This document shows, one piece after another, positions 32,901-46,700 of a stretch of 64,000 bases of DNA. The stretch lies in the NCBI RefSeq assembly GCF_037325665.1, contig NC_090258.1, positions 34,936,411-35,000,410 of the forward strand, written 5' to 3'. The notes beneath the pieces were generated by a model. It saw only the letters and a list, made by a program, of their open reading frames with translations, had not been told where the DNA came from and made no database searches. The position numbers were made by a program, and so were the translations under genes. Source of the DNA: Littorina saxatilis. Its lineage: Eukaryota > Mollusca > Gastropoda > Littorinimorpha > Littorinidae. The stretch's first letter is position 1. Every line of letters begins with the position of its first letter.

Positions 32901-34516
32901 AACTACCCCCGGGTATCCCGGAGTTGACGGGCATCCTTTTGGGATGTTTATAGCAAGGAGAAACTGTCTGTTTGTAAGAACAAGGATCTCCGGGCTGTGG
33001 AAGTTTGCGTTCGCACTTCCTCATGATTTTCGCTATTGAACGAAACTTTCTTTTGTTCTCTCTCTTGTGCGGTTACGCCCTCACTGGATATCTTTGTGTT
33101 TCCGTCAGGACGCAGGTATAAAGGATGTAGCTGTGCTGTTCACTGGAGAAGAGGTCTCTGTCTAAAAGTTTTGTTCTTTTGGCGAGACTTTAATCTCTTC
33201 TTTGCTTGAAGGTTGTTTTTTGACTCCGCTTCTATGCTACGCGGACTCTTTTCTAACAAAGAGAAGCTCACTGCAAAAGGAGAGAAGCTCACTGCAAAAG
33301 GAAAGAGCATGGCAGGTCTCGGCTTTTTCCCTTTTATCAAGAGAAAAGCTACAGGCTCGCTGTTCTCGGATTTTTCTTTTATCTCCATGGTCTCGCCTTG
33401 CGGCAGGGATCTGTGTCGATTACCCACCTCTCTTTCCCATGGGGCAAGTTAGTGGTGGGGGTCGGGAGGCACATAAAAGCACGCTTTATTTCACACTCCC
33501 GACAGTTATAATTATGGTAACTGGAGTTTTTTAGTGCTCGGCTTCACCCTCTTTCCGCCTTTGTGTTTTATCACAGCTGCGGGCGGGTATTAGGACTCCC
33601 TCTTTATGAGAGAGTCACTGGGGCCTTCCTTTTGGGGTTCTCTTTCATACATCGTATGGTTGTTACTTCCATTTTTTGATACTCAAAATAGTTCGGAAGT
33701 GGCTACATTTTATTGGTTTCGGAGCTTCAGGGTTCTGTTTTTGATTCTTAGTCAAACGTTTTTTTTGACTTGTTGGTCTCTTTGACGAGACTGTGCAAGC
33801 GGCTCTTTCTAGGAGCTCTTTACTCCAGGTGGAAACTGGATTTACAGGACTGGAACACTTTGGTTGGCTAAGGCAGCTCAGCTTTGTTATGGCCCTTTGT
33901 GGTCGGCTGGCGTTAGGCAATCGAACAAAGCAGTAAAATGTGTGTTGATTCAATCAGACAACCCTACAGTGGTGCTTTTTCTCAACAGGCAAGGGGGCCT
34001 CTCACTCTCTTTTACTTCCTTATCGAGCATGAGAGGTTTTGTTATGGTTTTACCATCTCGGAGCTTTTTAGCAGGGAAGTACCTTTTTGGGAGGCTCAAT
34101 GCTCAATGGGCTCTCTGAGTCTTTTTATCAAGAAGGTCTACTTAGTTTAGACTCTATCGCATCACGCTCTTCTTTGACTTCGGGTGATTGGGAGAAGCCA
34201 CTGATAGAAGTTTTTGCCTCTGGGTACTATTGCTTTTTCGCTAATGGTCTTCTTCCGGTTTACGAATTCCAAAGCTTGGAAGATCAATTGTTTTTATTTT
34301 GAGCAGCCTGCTGTTATCACTATTTGGGGCCCACTCGTTTCTGCTTGCCAGGCCTCTTAAGGCCGGCAAGAGGGCGCTGGTTTTTCTCACACTCGAGCCA
34401 CAGGGGTGTCTTCTGTATGGGAATCATTGAGACGCTCAGGGGCTTCGGCCTCAATTCTGGATTTCATGGGTGGGAGTTCCTCCGTCTCAGACGGATTTCC
34501 GTCTCAGAGAAATTTT

Positions 34517-34552
<36 letters not shown>

Positions 34553-37500
34553 GCCCTCATTGATAGTCATCTCATACTGTGTTATGCCAAATGGACTGAT
34601 AGTGCACTTTTTGTTGTTTCTAATGCTTGCCAGGTCCCTAAAATTTTTAGTTTTTGTTACTTTTTGTATCTCCAACAAGGTTCTTATTTATCAGAATTAA
34701 ACTCAGGAGAGGCCAGAGAAACCCTTTTAAATTCATAAAATTCGTTTTCGGCCGGGGGCCTTCGCCCCCCTGGACCCCCCACCAGGGCGCTGCCCCTGGA
34801 CCCCGCCGGGGCCTTGGCGGCCCCTGGACCCCGGCCTTAAAAAAAGTTCAGTCTTGGAACAATTTTGGGCTCCCACCCATGGTATTTGGTCCAGAGATCT
34901 CGGAAGGGGTCAGTGTCTTTGTTTACTTGTCACATCGTTTGGCTTGGAACAAAGGGCGTATTCTTTAACGGAAAGAACTCCTCTTCTCTCCGTTCATTTC
35001 AGATGGCGAATCATCTATCCTGGCTTTCCGAATTTTTCTCCCACGTTTTTGAGTCACTTGAGAAAAAGTGACTCCATGTAATCGGTCAGTGTTAGTCTGT
35101 CCGGCCGGCCGGCCGGCCGGCCGTAGACACCACCTTAACGTTGGACTTTTCTCGGAAACTATCAAAGCGATCGGGCTCATATTTTGTTTAGTCGTGACCT
35201 TCAATGACCTCTACACTTTAACGATGGTTTCGTTGACCTTTGACCTTTTTCAAGGTCACAGGTCAGCGTCAAAGGGAAAATTAGACATTTTATATCTTTG
35301 ACAAAGTTCATCGGATGTGATTGAAACTTTGTAGGATTATTCTTTACATCAAAGTATTTACATCTGTAGCCTTTTACGAACGTTATCAGAAAAACAAGGG
35401 AGATAACTAGCCTTTTCTGTTCGGCAACACACAACTTAACGTTGGGCTTTTCTCGGAAACTATAAAAGTGACCGGGCTCAAATTTTATGTGAACGTGACT
35501 CATTGTGTTGTGAATAGCAATTTCTTCCTGTCCATCTGATGCCTCATATAATATTCAGAACTGCGAAAGTGACTCGATCGAGCGTTTGCTCTTCTTGTTT
35601 GGATTAAGACGTTATGTGATGTCAGTTGCACTGAAACAGCTCGGTCACATTTCCTTTGGGGGCTTTTCAGCCAGCACGTTTAAGGGAGCCTCCCTTCGGC
35701 TGGCTGTAAACAAGTCTCCTTTCCTGATTTGGGCTTTGCTCCTTGTTTTGGAGTTGTTTTGAGATCAGTTTTTTTGATCCTTTACAAAATCTGGCCTTGC
35801 TGATCAACACGGAAAGCGGTTATGCTTACTCTAGTAGCTTCTGTGAGAAGTGGAGTAAGTGTGTTTTTTCTATCTAGTTTTGCTATAGACAGCTCTTTGG
35901 AAAAAGACTGATCTATGGGGCTTAGTTTTCTTTCAAAATTTCGGACAAATAGGAGGAAACTGAGAAATCAGCTCCGATTCACGTTTCAATCACTTAGCAA
36001 TATTTTGGCTCCTCTAGAGCCATTTTTTAGCTAAGTTTACATTTCGAGGTTCGAAAGCTTTTCTGACTTGCACTGATCTTTTTTAGATCATTGAATCAAA
36101 GGTTCTTGATCATATCTTTCGACTCTGTCGTGTTATAACCTGTTAAGGTTGAAAACGACGTTAAACATCAAATAAAGAAAGAAGGAATATCTATCTTCAT
36201 TGGTAGAGGTAATGGCTTTTTGAAGTCAACCTTAGCTAGATGGACTGCCACATTCTTTAGGCAGGCCTTCAAGTGGTGGCAGGAAAAGGGGGGGGGGGGC
36301 AGTCAGTCCTTCCTCTTCAGGCAGCCCGGTCTTAACTTTTATCTCTTGAGCAAGTGTCTTGCTACTGGAGGTTCTGGTGTACATAATTGTCTTGTTAGAG
36401 CCCTCAGCAGTTTTCTGTTTTGGACTCCACACACTCGATCGGAAACTCAGAAACTTCTTTTTATATCACTTAACATGGTGCGGGGTGCAGGTATCTCGAA
36501 AGTCATGTTATTCAAGTGGGCCTCCACCATAGTTAGACAAGCTTTGGTATTGTGGCGGATTCAGTTGGGTGATGTCAGGGCAGTTGGCCCTTTATTACTA
36601 CAGCCAGGTCTCATGGGGCAAGAGGTTGGTATTCCTCTCTAGCTGTTCTTCGATTTGGTCTCCTGGCATTATTTCTTGAGTCGGCTTACCGGCTTGCTTA
36701 AGATGTTTTTCATCGATGTCTATCTCAGAGATGTCTCTTCATTGAGACAGAATGCGTTTCTGTGTTGCCTGCTCTGGTAGCGGTAGGACAGATTCTCATT
36801 TCCTGATTAGGTAAAGTGCCCTCCACCTTTAGTAGCAATCTGCCATATGTGAGTTGGGTAAGATATACTGTTCAAAAAAAGAAACGCATAGTTGCTACTT
36901 GCCAAATTTGTTTTATTTTTCGAAAAAATTAACAGAAAATCCAATATTTAGATTATTTGTTTGAAATTTGGTATGGACACAGTTGAATGCACACACAGTT
37001 CATTTGCATCTTCAAATCAATCAGTCAATCAATACGATTGGGTGCCGAGGCTGTCAAGTCAGTAGGGGGTGTGACTGCCTTGAGCAGCAACAACTGCCCG
37101 GCACCTTCTGGGCATGGACTGGATCAGATGCCGGATATCTTGCTGTGGGATGGTGTCCCACTCCTCCTGAAGTGCCTGCAATAGATCGCGGTGATTTGCC
37201 GGCGCTTCTTCTCGCCTGCGCACACGTCTGTCCAATTCATCCCAGAGGTGTTCTATCGGGTTCATGTCTGGCGACATGGATGGCCAGGGAAGCACCTGGA
37301 CATGGTGGTCGGTGAGGAACTGGGTGGTGAGTCGTGCTGTGTGCGGGCGAGCGTTGTCCTGCTGGAATATGGCATCCTGTTCAGCCAGAAGAGGAAGGGC
37401 GTGTGGGCGCAGAATTTCCTCCATGTATCGCTGGGCAGTTATGCGCCCTTGGACGTGCACCAGGGTGCTCCTTCCAGCGGTATTGATCGCCCCCCACACC

Positions 37501-40500
37501 ATGACGCCTCCACCACCATGAACGGGTGCCTCATCCACACAGTTGGGCGCGTAACGTTCGTTTACTCTCCGGTAGACCCTCCTCCGACCATCATGTCGCT
37601 GGAGCAGGAAGTAGGACTCGTCGCTGAACCACACGTGTCTCCAGTGATTCCGGACGGTCCAGCGAAGGTGCTGGTTGCCCCACTGCACTCGGTTCTGGCG
37701 AAGGCGGCGGGTGAGGACAGCTCCTCTGTGAGGTCTGCGAGCTCTCAAACCAGCTTCATGCAGGCGGTTCCGCACGGTCTGGTCCGATAATCAGTGTGGC
37801 CCGGGGAGAGCCTGGACAGAAGATGAGGCCGACAGGAAACGATTCCGGAGGTGGCGGAGCCGTATGAAGCGGTCGTGAGCAGCAGTTGTCGCCCTTGGTC
37901 TTCCCGCTCGTGGCAAGTCAGCAACGGAGCCAGTGGCTTGAAACCTGACCCACAGTCTTCTGATGGTGCTCTGGTACACGTGGAAGTGCCTGGCGATTGC
38001 ACTTTGACTTTGGCCTGCTTGTAAACGACCCAATGCAATTTGGCGGTCTTCTCTGCTCAATCGGGCCATCTTTCGTCGCTGAATTGTCGTCTGATTTCTT
38101 TGTGGCGAACAATCCGCTTTTATGGGTTTTGGAAGACATGGTGAGAGCTCAATATTCCCCGAGTTTCACGAGATTACACTGAAGCATGACGAGTGGTCAT
38201 GCCAAATGAGCAATTTTGACATTGTAGCCACTGATAACGCATGCGTCACGTGCAGAGCTCACTTGTGGCAATGGACGAAAGGTCGACGACCAGATAAACA
38301 TTTTCTGCAGTTTGGTGGATATCCTTGTAGCCATATAACTAAATTAACCAAATATTACAAGCTATGCGTTTCTTTTTTTGAACAGTATAGGACAGGCAGC
38401 TGGTCTCGGCTGAAAGTATGGTCATTGACCCGAGGTCACAAGGCCAAACAGGTCTAAAAATGCAGACTCTTTGATCTCACTGCAAATCGGCAAAAAAACG
38501 TATTTTCACTCTGTATACTTCCTTTGACTTGCGGCTAATACACTAGAAGCGCCTATTGTGGGGATTTTCTCATTTTAAACTTAAAAGTAGGGGTTGCGGG
38601 TTTTACAAAGAAATGCCTTATACTTATAGAGTGTTAATTAACAGATAGGTTCCGTGTGGTTTTCTACGCAGGTATTGCCTTCCCTACATGTATCTCGGTC
38701 AACAACTGCATCTGTCACTATTCTCCACTCAAGAGTGATCCTGACATCACGCTGCACGATGGTGACATGGTCAAGATGTGAGTTGATCAGACACTTTTCA
38801 CGCTTCAACTGTTACTTATTCAGACCTTTTGGGGCGACATTTGGGCAAAGTTTAACCCTAAGGGATGATGCTATATATATTTTTCTGGGGAGTTGCCCAA
38901 ATGGGCATGGAAGTTTCAGAAAATCACAATGGTTAAGGCAGTCCTTTGAAATACCTATTCCTAACCTTGACCCCGCCAAAAGTCGGCAGATCTGCTGAAA
39001 TGTTTTTGATGATTTATTATTTGAAAGATTTTTTATTTTTTTCCTAATCCTAGGCCAAAAACATCCCTAGATGCACCAAAAGTGCCTGGAACTTATCTTC
39101 TTGTAGACAGATTCTGGTTTGCCTGCATCACTTGTATTATCCCTACAGCCCTACTTAAAAAATAAAGTAATCGGTGACATTCTGTCTGCTCTGGATGGTG
39201 TTGATGTGTCAGTGCTTACCCTACTTGACCTCTCTGCAGCGTTCGACACAATTGACCATGTCACGCTTCTCCATAGACTTAAGACTCTGTACGGCATCTC
39301 CGGTCCACCGCTAGCATGGCTCGAGTCCTATCTCATTGGCAGGACTCAGGCTGTGCTTGTCGATGGCCAGATGTCTGCTCCAGCCCCACTTTCTTTCGAC
39401 GTTCCTCAAGGTTCAGTACTCGGTCCCATCCTTTTCATCATGTACACTAAGCCCCTCTCCACACTGATTCAAAACCATTCTGTTTTAAATCAGTCTTTTG
39501 CTGATGACACCCAGCTGTATAAACCCAGTCCCCCTGCAGAGACACATTCCGCCATCCAGACCATTCAGACATGCATCACTGATGTTAAATCTTGGATGGT
39601 CGATAACAAACTTAAGCTGAATGATGATAAGACTGAAGTCTTACTGTGCAAAAAGAACACTACATTTCCCTCTCCCCAACCTGTTTCTGTTCAAATAGGC
39701 AACACCGACATTCTTTTCTCACCATCAGCTAGAAACCTTGGATTCACCCTTTCATCTGACATGACCCTTAACAAACATATATCTTTAGTCTGTAGAGCAG
39801 CTTATTTTGAGCTTCGTAAGATCAGCACCATTCGCCACATACTCTCCTCTCAAACAACTAACACTCTTGTCTGTGCCTTTGTTCTTTCTAAACTTGACTA
39901 CTGCAACTCTCTTCTCTCTGGCTGTCCTCTGTACCTCCTGCATAAACTACAAAAAGTCCAAAACTCGGCAGCACGCCTCATTCTCAAAGCACGAAAACGA
40001 GATCACGCAACACCACTTCTTCACACACTGCACTGGTTACCTATTCAAGCCCGCATTGACTACAAACTGTCCACCCTCTGCTTTAACTTCTTTTCTGGCT
40101 CGTCTCCTGCTTGCTTCTCTGAACTCCTCACCGTCTATTCTCCAGCAAGACAACTCCGTGCCTCTTCTGACTGTTGCATCCTTACCATTCCACACACCAA
40201 AACCAAAACATACGGACAACGCACTTTTACTTTCTGCGCACCCACACAATGGAATTCTCTCCCCTTTCACATCCGCCACTCTGTCAACCCAAGCATTCAA
40301 ACGAGCATTTAAAACGCACCTTCAAGAAATACAACCCCTGATTTTGTTTTCTCAGTCCATCAGTAGGCTACATGTAGTGTATTTGTTGTTTTAGTGATAA
40401 TGTGATAATGTATATAAACATCTAGGGCTGTTTTCAGTATTGTTGATAACATGTTCTGTTTGATTAAGGGTGTTCAGCTGGTATTTCCTTGTTTTCACTA

Positions 40501-40698
40501 CCTATTTTATTCATGATTTTATTACTTAGTTAGTGGAAGAATCTTTAGTAATGTATGTTTGATGGTGTATGCTTTTAATTAAGCGTTGCTGACTATGAAT
40601 GTAGATGTAAATGCTTGTATAACTGTGTTTTAATTTTAAATGTGTCAAGCGCAAAGAGCATAATTGTAAAGTTATGATGTTGCGCTATATAAATGCTC

Positions 40699-40734
<36 letters not shown>

Positions 40735-43700
40735 CAATATCAGCATTGTTTTTGTAACTTTATGTGCACAGCCTATGTTGAATAAATCTTAAAGATGCAG
40801 TCAAACATGTGATGCTTGAGATTGAAAATGTGGTGCTGCTGTGCTAGTGGATATGTAAATGGCGAGTAGAATTGTAAATCTACTCGCCAAATGCGAGTAA
40901 AGTTGCTGAATCAAATGGTTGGTTTGGTGAGTAAAAATACAAAAAAATTGCTCTCTGGCTAGTAAATTATTAGAAGTACTAGCAAAAGGCCAGTGCCCCA
41001 TTTTGTGGACTTTCAGCGCTGGACAGGCACTGCAGATTTTGGTGTTTGAAATTTGATGTGTTCATTTTTGTGCATCAGTGCACAATTGATCTGTGTGTGT
41101 AGTTTTTATTGATTGTTGTCTTTCCTTTCTCATTCTTTGTGATACTTGCAGTGACCTTGGAGCTCATGTGGATGGGTTCATTGCTGTTGTTGCTCACACG
41201 CTGGTCATCGGTTCCTCAAAGGTAAGGAGCCAGCAAGGTGTCAACCCACTCCCACATTCACCCCAACAAAAAGCTGCACACAGCCATTTTTAGAAAGGAA
41301 TACACATGGACAAACTATCAATTAGGTAAGCATGAGAAGGAACCATTTGCAAGGACTTGAGGTTCAAGATGAATGAGATTCTTTTTATTTGGAGCAACTT
41401 TCATGTACAGACCAGAACAACAAAGAATTTCTGTTGAGAGCCCAGAAAAGATGTTGGTGATTATTTGTTTTCGACAATCGTGGGATATATACATAGCAAC
41501 CAACCCTATAGAATTTTTCGGGAATCTCAAGAAATACTTTTTCCTCTGCACCACTCCACACAATGAAAGCTGGAAAACTTTTTTAATGCTTAAAAAGCTT
41601 ATTTATACATCACTCTAAAAAGTTCAACACCAAGCCAGAATGTCTCATCTTTTGTTTCCAAATTTTCGGCCCGCAGGCCTTCTTCAAAGGTACACAGACC
41701 AAGCGTCTATAGTAACAACACAGCAATGGAACATCCTATCGTACATCACATAAAGACATAACATTACATTTAATTACATATCTTATCCCAATTCACATAT
41801 AGCAATTTACTTCAGTTTAGTGCTAGAACGCTGAAAACTACGCTCCACCCTGGTAGGGGGGAAGTAACCCTAAAAATAGAACGGCCTTGACGGTCACATG
41901 ACAACGCCAGGTCAAGGTTACCTCTCAACATGCATTGCGCATGCGTGTTCTCGCCGCCATCTTATTCATTCCACTCTTCAGCGATAGCGTCTAAGGACGT
42001 GTTTTGGATTACGCTCGAGCTATTTTGTTAGCCCACTGCTTCTTTGGCAGACTACACCCTGGTTACGTCTGTATCTTAGCTTTCTAGCTGAGATTGGGTG
42101 AGATTTTTCCATTTTCTTTCGTCGTATTTGCTTTCGTTTGCCACGAGTTAGTCTTTGTTTACTTTCGTCTGCAAGACTAACGCCAGTATGGCGGACAGTA
42201 AGAAGAAGAAACCCAGCTCTAGACAGGTAGCCAATACAGAGTCTCCGTCTAAGAAAGCGGCTAAGAAGCCCAAGGGTTCTAAACCTACAGTTACTGTGTT
42301 CGAGCCAGTTTCTCAGAATGCTTTCAACAGGCATGAAAATTCTCCGTATTTTCCGTATTTTTGAAAAAAATAAACCGTATTTTTTTTTAATTTCCGTATT
42401 TTTCCTTTTTTTTTTATTTTTTTTATTTTTTTTTTAATTTTTTTTTTCCTAGTCATAGTTATAGTAAAATAGTTTTGGGGCCATGTTTGAATCCAATTTT
42501 AAGGCTCAGATAGCCCCAGATTGCACCAAATTGCACCCTTGAAAAAAAAAATTTCCGGGGGGGCATGCCCCCGGACCCCCCTAGAAGTCTTGGCGCTTCG
42601 CGCCTGCGAAACTTGGCGCTACGCGCCTTCGAATTTTTTCTTCAGTATTTTTTTCTTTTCAGTTTTCATGCCTGTTTCAAGGTAGAAATTGACAATCCTA
42701 AGAGTTCGGTTATGCCGGCGCTGAAGCAAGAATGCAAGTCAGCGCCGGTTAAGGCTAGCATAGCATCGGAGAAGGAAGATTTGTCAGCAATGTTTGCAAC
42801 GTTTAGCGATGAAATGAGGTGCATGTTTTCGTCAGAATTGCGCTCGGCGAGCGAACATTTGCTCTCCCTTCAGGCAGGAACGGTAGACGATCGCTCTCGG
42901 TCGAGGGTTATGGCAGCGCCGTCAGCCACTGTTACGTCGGCCGACGTTCACGTTCAACAACATTCCGGTGAAGACGGAAAGAGTTTCCCTCACCATGCCT
43001 CCATTTCCCGATTCAGCAGCTCCATTAAAGGTACTGTGACTGTCCCACAGGGAGATACGCATGGGCGTTCCCTACTTCCGCCCGGTGCCGGGTAGGAAGC
43101 CGTGATAAGACAGGAGGCTTGCTCGCATCACGACCTGCAGGGGCCTGTATTTAGATCGGAGGACACGCAAGTACCAGTTTGCTATACGGACGCAACATCG
43201 GTACAGCGGTCCAAGCTTCCGCCACGGGTGCGCGAAGTTGTTAAGAGACAGGAGGCTTGCTCGCATCACGACCCGCAGGGGCCTGTACTCTTAACGGAAG
43301 ACACGCGAATGCCGGTTTGCTCTGAAGCATCCCTAGCACAGCGTTCTTCCCTTCCGCCCAGGGGGCAGGAAGTTGTAAGGCAGGAGACTTGAGCATCCCT
43401 AGCACAGCTCTCCACACTTCCGCCCAGGGGGCAGGAAGTTCTCTCCAGAGAGGATACGAGTAGAGGACATGCCTCACGCGGTACCTCTCTTCCGGATGAC
43501 ACTGCCTATGACTATGTCAGTCAATATGGCGGTGAATTTCCGGTAGGCACTTCCGTGCCGGAAGGAGAATCGGAATACGGAGCTTCCCTTTCTGATGAAG
43601 ATCCCAATTTCCGGCTACCAGACAAGCTTCCCCATGCAGTAGCTTTGGCAGCACAGGTAGCTTCAAGAAAGGAGTGGTGTCGGCAACAAGCTTGTCTGCA

Positions 43701-46700
43701 CCACCACCTTCTGCTGTCAGAGATTTTCGCTCAACACAGGGAGAAAAACAAACTTTTAAGTTTCGTGAATCTCCCTCAGTGGCGTATGAGATGTCTAAGA
43801 TTCTGGCTAAGAATTTCCGGTCGGAATATGTGCCTTTGGACACAGTGCCTCTGCTATCAGCGCACAGTCCGGCACCAGAGTTAGCACAGCCGTGGCTAGC
43901 CTCCGCACAGCCAACCCCTTATGTCGGGCAAGCTGCTGCCCGGAAGTTCTTTTTGAACTCTGCGCCACTCAATCTCTAAGACACTTTTTCTTTACCACGA
44001 GCGCCACTTCCGGTGACACCGGAGTAAGCGACACTCAGGGAGGATGGCTACAGTAAGGACAGAGCTGTTCCTTATACAGAGTCCGCTCTCGTAGCATTGG
44101 AAGAAACGGGGAGATACAACCTAGAGTTAGCTTCTCTTTCGGAAACGCTACTCAGGTCCCTCTCCCGTTCTATCGCTATGTCCTTGGAACCGTTTGAGTT
44201 TCGACAGGACGCGAGCGAAGAGGATGTGACGACGCTGCTCGCTACTTTGGCCAAAGTTTCAGCCGAACAAATGTGTCTTTCTGCGCATCTTTATGCACAC
44301 GCGGTGCACACGCGCAGGTCAGCGTTTCTCTCGGGTTCCAGGATCCAAGACAAAGCCACGCTTGAGGCTCTCAAGTTATCCCCGTTCACTGAGGATGCCT
44401 TGTTGGGACAGCCGTCGCTCGACGCGCTTCACAAGCAAACCCGGGACGATCGGGATTTAGCTATAGCCAAGATAGCGCAACACGGCTTTCCTAAGCCTCA
44501 CAGCAAGAGCTACGGACCGCCTAAACCTTCCGCCTCTTCGGCGAATAGGGGCAGGTCAGCACAGGCCAGCTCTTCAGACTACTCTGGAAGGAAGGGAAGG
44601 CTCCCTTAACCAGAGTTCCACCGTTGTTCAAGTTTCCTGTCAAACTGGAAGCAAAAATGGCGATACAAACAGATGTCTTGTCTCTGATACAGAAGGAGGC
44701 GATAGAAGAAGTAAAGGATCACAACTCCCCAGGTTTCTATGGGAGAATTTTCGTGGTACCGAAGGCTTCAGGGGGCTGGCGCCCAGTTTTAGACTTGTCT
44801 CTGAACAGATTTCTGAGACAAATCAAGTTCACAATGGAGACACCAGCGTCAGTCAGATACGCACTCAGGCCGGGACCAGAGCTTTCTATCGCTGGTGGCA
44901 GGCAAACATGTTCGTCTTCATACAGACAATACAACTGTTGCAGCCTACATAAACAAACAGGGCGGTTCCCGCTCTCTCATGCTTTCACTCAAAGCATGCC
45001 AAATTCTGAAGTGGTGTCACCAGCATCAGATCACGTTATCAGCAAAATATCTGCCGGGAAAACTGAATGTTTTGGCAGACTCGCTCAGTCGATCCTCAAA
45101 AGTACTCCACACGGAGTGGACAATCACTGAGCGGCTTTGAGTGCAGGTGGACAAACCGATAGTCACAGTTTATGCTTTCCCACCATTCCAACTTCTCGGA
45201 AAAGTGCTGAGGAAAGCAGAGTTGGAACAACCATCCCTGATTCTAGTCGCTCCAAGGTGGTCGAGTCAGCATTGGTTTCCGGATCTCCTCCGCTTAGAAG
45301 GTTCTCCCATTCCTCTGAACCTGGAAAAGGGAGAATTACTGCAACCACGCACCGGCATTCAGCACGAGAACCCACAGTCCCTGCTCCTTCACGCATGGAG
45401 ACTGTGAGAAGATCCCTGCGTCGGTCGGGCGCCTCGGACGGGACACTGGATTTGGTTCAAAAAGCGCACAGGACTTCTACGAGTTAAGTGTACGCTTCAC
45501 ATTGGACAGCTTGGGTTAAATGGTGCGCGGGGAATCAGGTCAGTTCTGTCTCCCCGCATTCTATGCAGGTAGCTAATCACTTATCTTGGTTAGCAGCTCA
45601 GGGCAGCTCCCCCTCGTCTCTTCGAGTTAGACGTTCTGCTATTTCGGCTACGCTCAGGCAGTTGGGTTACAACATTAACCTCAGCGGTGTTATCGCTAGT
45701 GTCCTAAAAGGTGCGTGGATAGGTTTTGCTAGAATCAGAGCCCCAGTTCCTGCTTGGGATCTCTTCCTTATTCTAGAATTCTTAAGATCGCAAGATTTTG
45801 AACCGTTGCAATCAGCAAGCTTAGTTAATCTTACACGTAAGACACTTTTGCTTGTTCTTTTGGCCACTGCAAGAAGAGGCAGTCAAATTCATGCTCTCTC
45901 AGGCTTATCTAGAGACATAGCTTTTGAAAAAGATGGCTCTATTTCTTTACGTTTTAGGCTGGATCTTCTAGCCAAAGACCAGAAGCCTGATCAAGTTTCC
46001 CCCATAATCAGAATTCTTCCTCTTAGCAAAATTCTGGCGCCAGGAGACCCCGATTTGTCTAACTGCCCAGTTCGAGCTCTTAGCAGTTATCTGTCCCGCA
46101 CGGCTCCTATCAGAGCTAAACAGCAGAAGCTTCTTTTCTTATCTCTGAACACTGCTAGAGACAAAGACATATCTAAGGTAACTCTTGCTAAATGGGTCTC
46201 AACGCTGATCAAACAAGCGTATGGGTGGTGGCACAAAAAGAAAGGGGGGGAGGGGAGGCAGTCAGTTCTCCCTCTAACGTCGGCAAGGACGCATGAGGCA
46301 AGATCCTGGTCATCCTCCTTAGCTGTGCTAAGGTCAGGTAGATTATCTGAAGTCCTCCATTCTGCCTACTGGAGATCGGAGGATGTTTTCATCAACCATT
46401 ACCTGCGCGACACGACGGTACCAAGGCGCTACCGGCGATAGTAGCAGCAGGGCAATTGTTGCCTAGCTCATAGGTGAGCACCCCACCACCTTAATTAGCA
46501 ATCTACTATATGTGAATTGGGATAAGATATGTAATTTAATCGAAAATTTTAAGAATAAATTTTCATTTGATTAATATACTTACCCAATTCACATAGTAAA
46601 GTCCCTCCCGCCTACCCCGCTTTAGATTCCCTAAAAATAAAAGGGCGCTTCGAGCGAATGAATAAGATGGCGGCGAGAACACGCATCCGCAATGCATGTT

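Larger units (their letters stand above)
32000..36865 (+). mobile_element. DIRS-like retroelement, old fossil
   Basis: A decayed DIRS-family (tyrosine-recombinase retroelement) copy. Recognisable parts are a gag-like segment at about 32,150-32,600, with the motif [20 protein letters not shown] shared with the other two copies here, and recombinase-region remnants at about 34,900-35,000 and 36,190-36,660. The TGTGAGTTGGGTAAGATA at the right edge matches the internal complementary region of the 41,764 copy. It is broken many times and carries later insertions (35,051-35,574, a SINE/LINE tail, a 30-base T tract at about 34,518, and a Tc1-like element at its right edge). Much older than the other two copies. 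Confidence 0.7.

Noticed and set aside
41657-41690. Minus-strand hammerhead in the scaffold units
   Set aside because: The hairpin and GAAA are present but the CTGATGA core reads TTGAAGA and stem I is missing.
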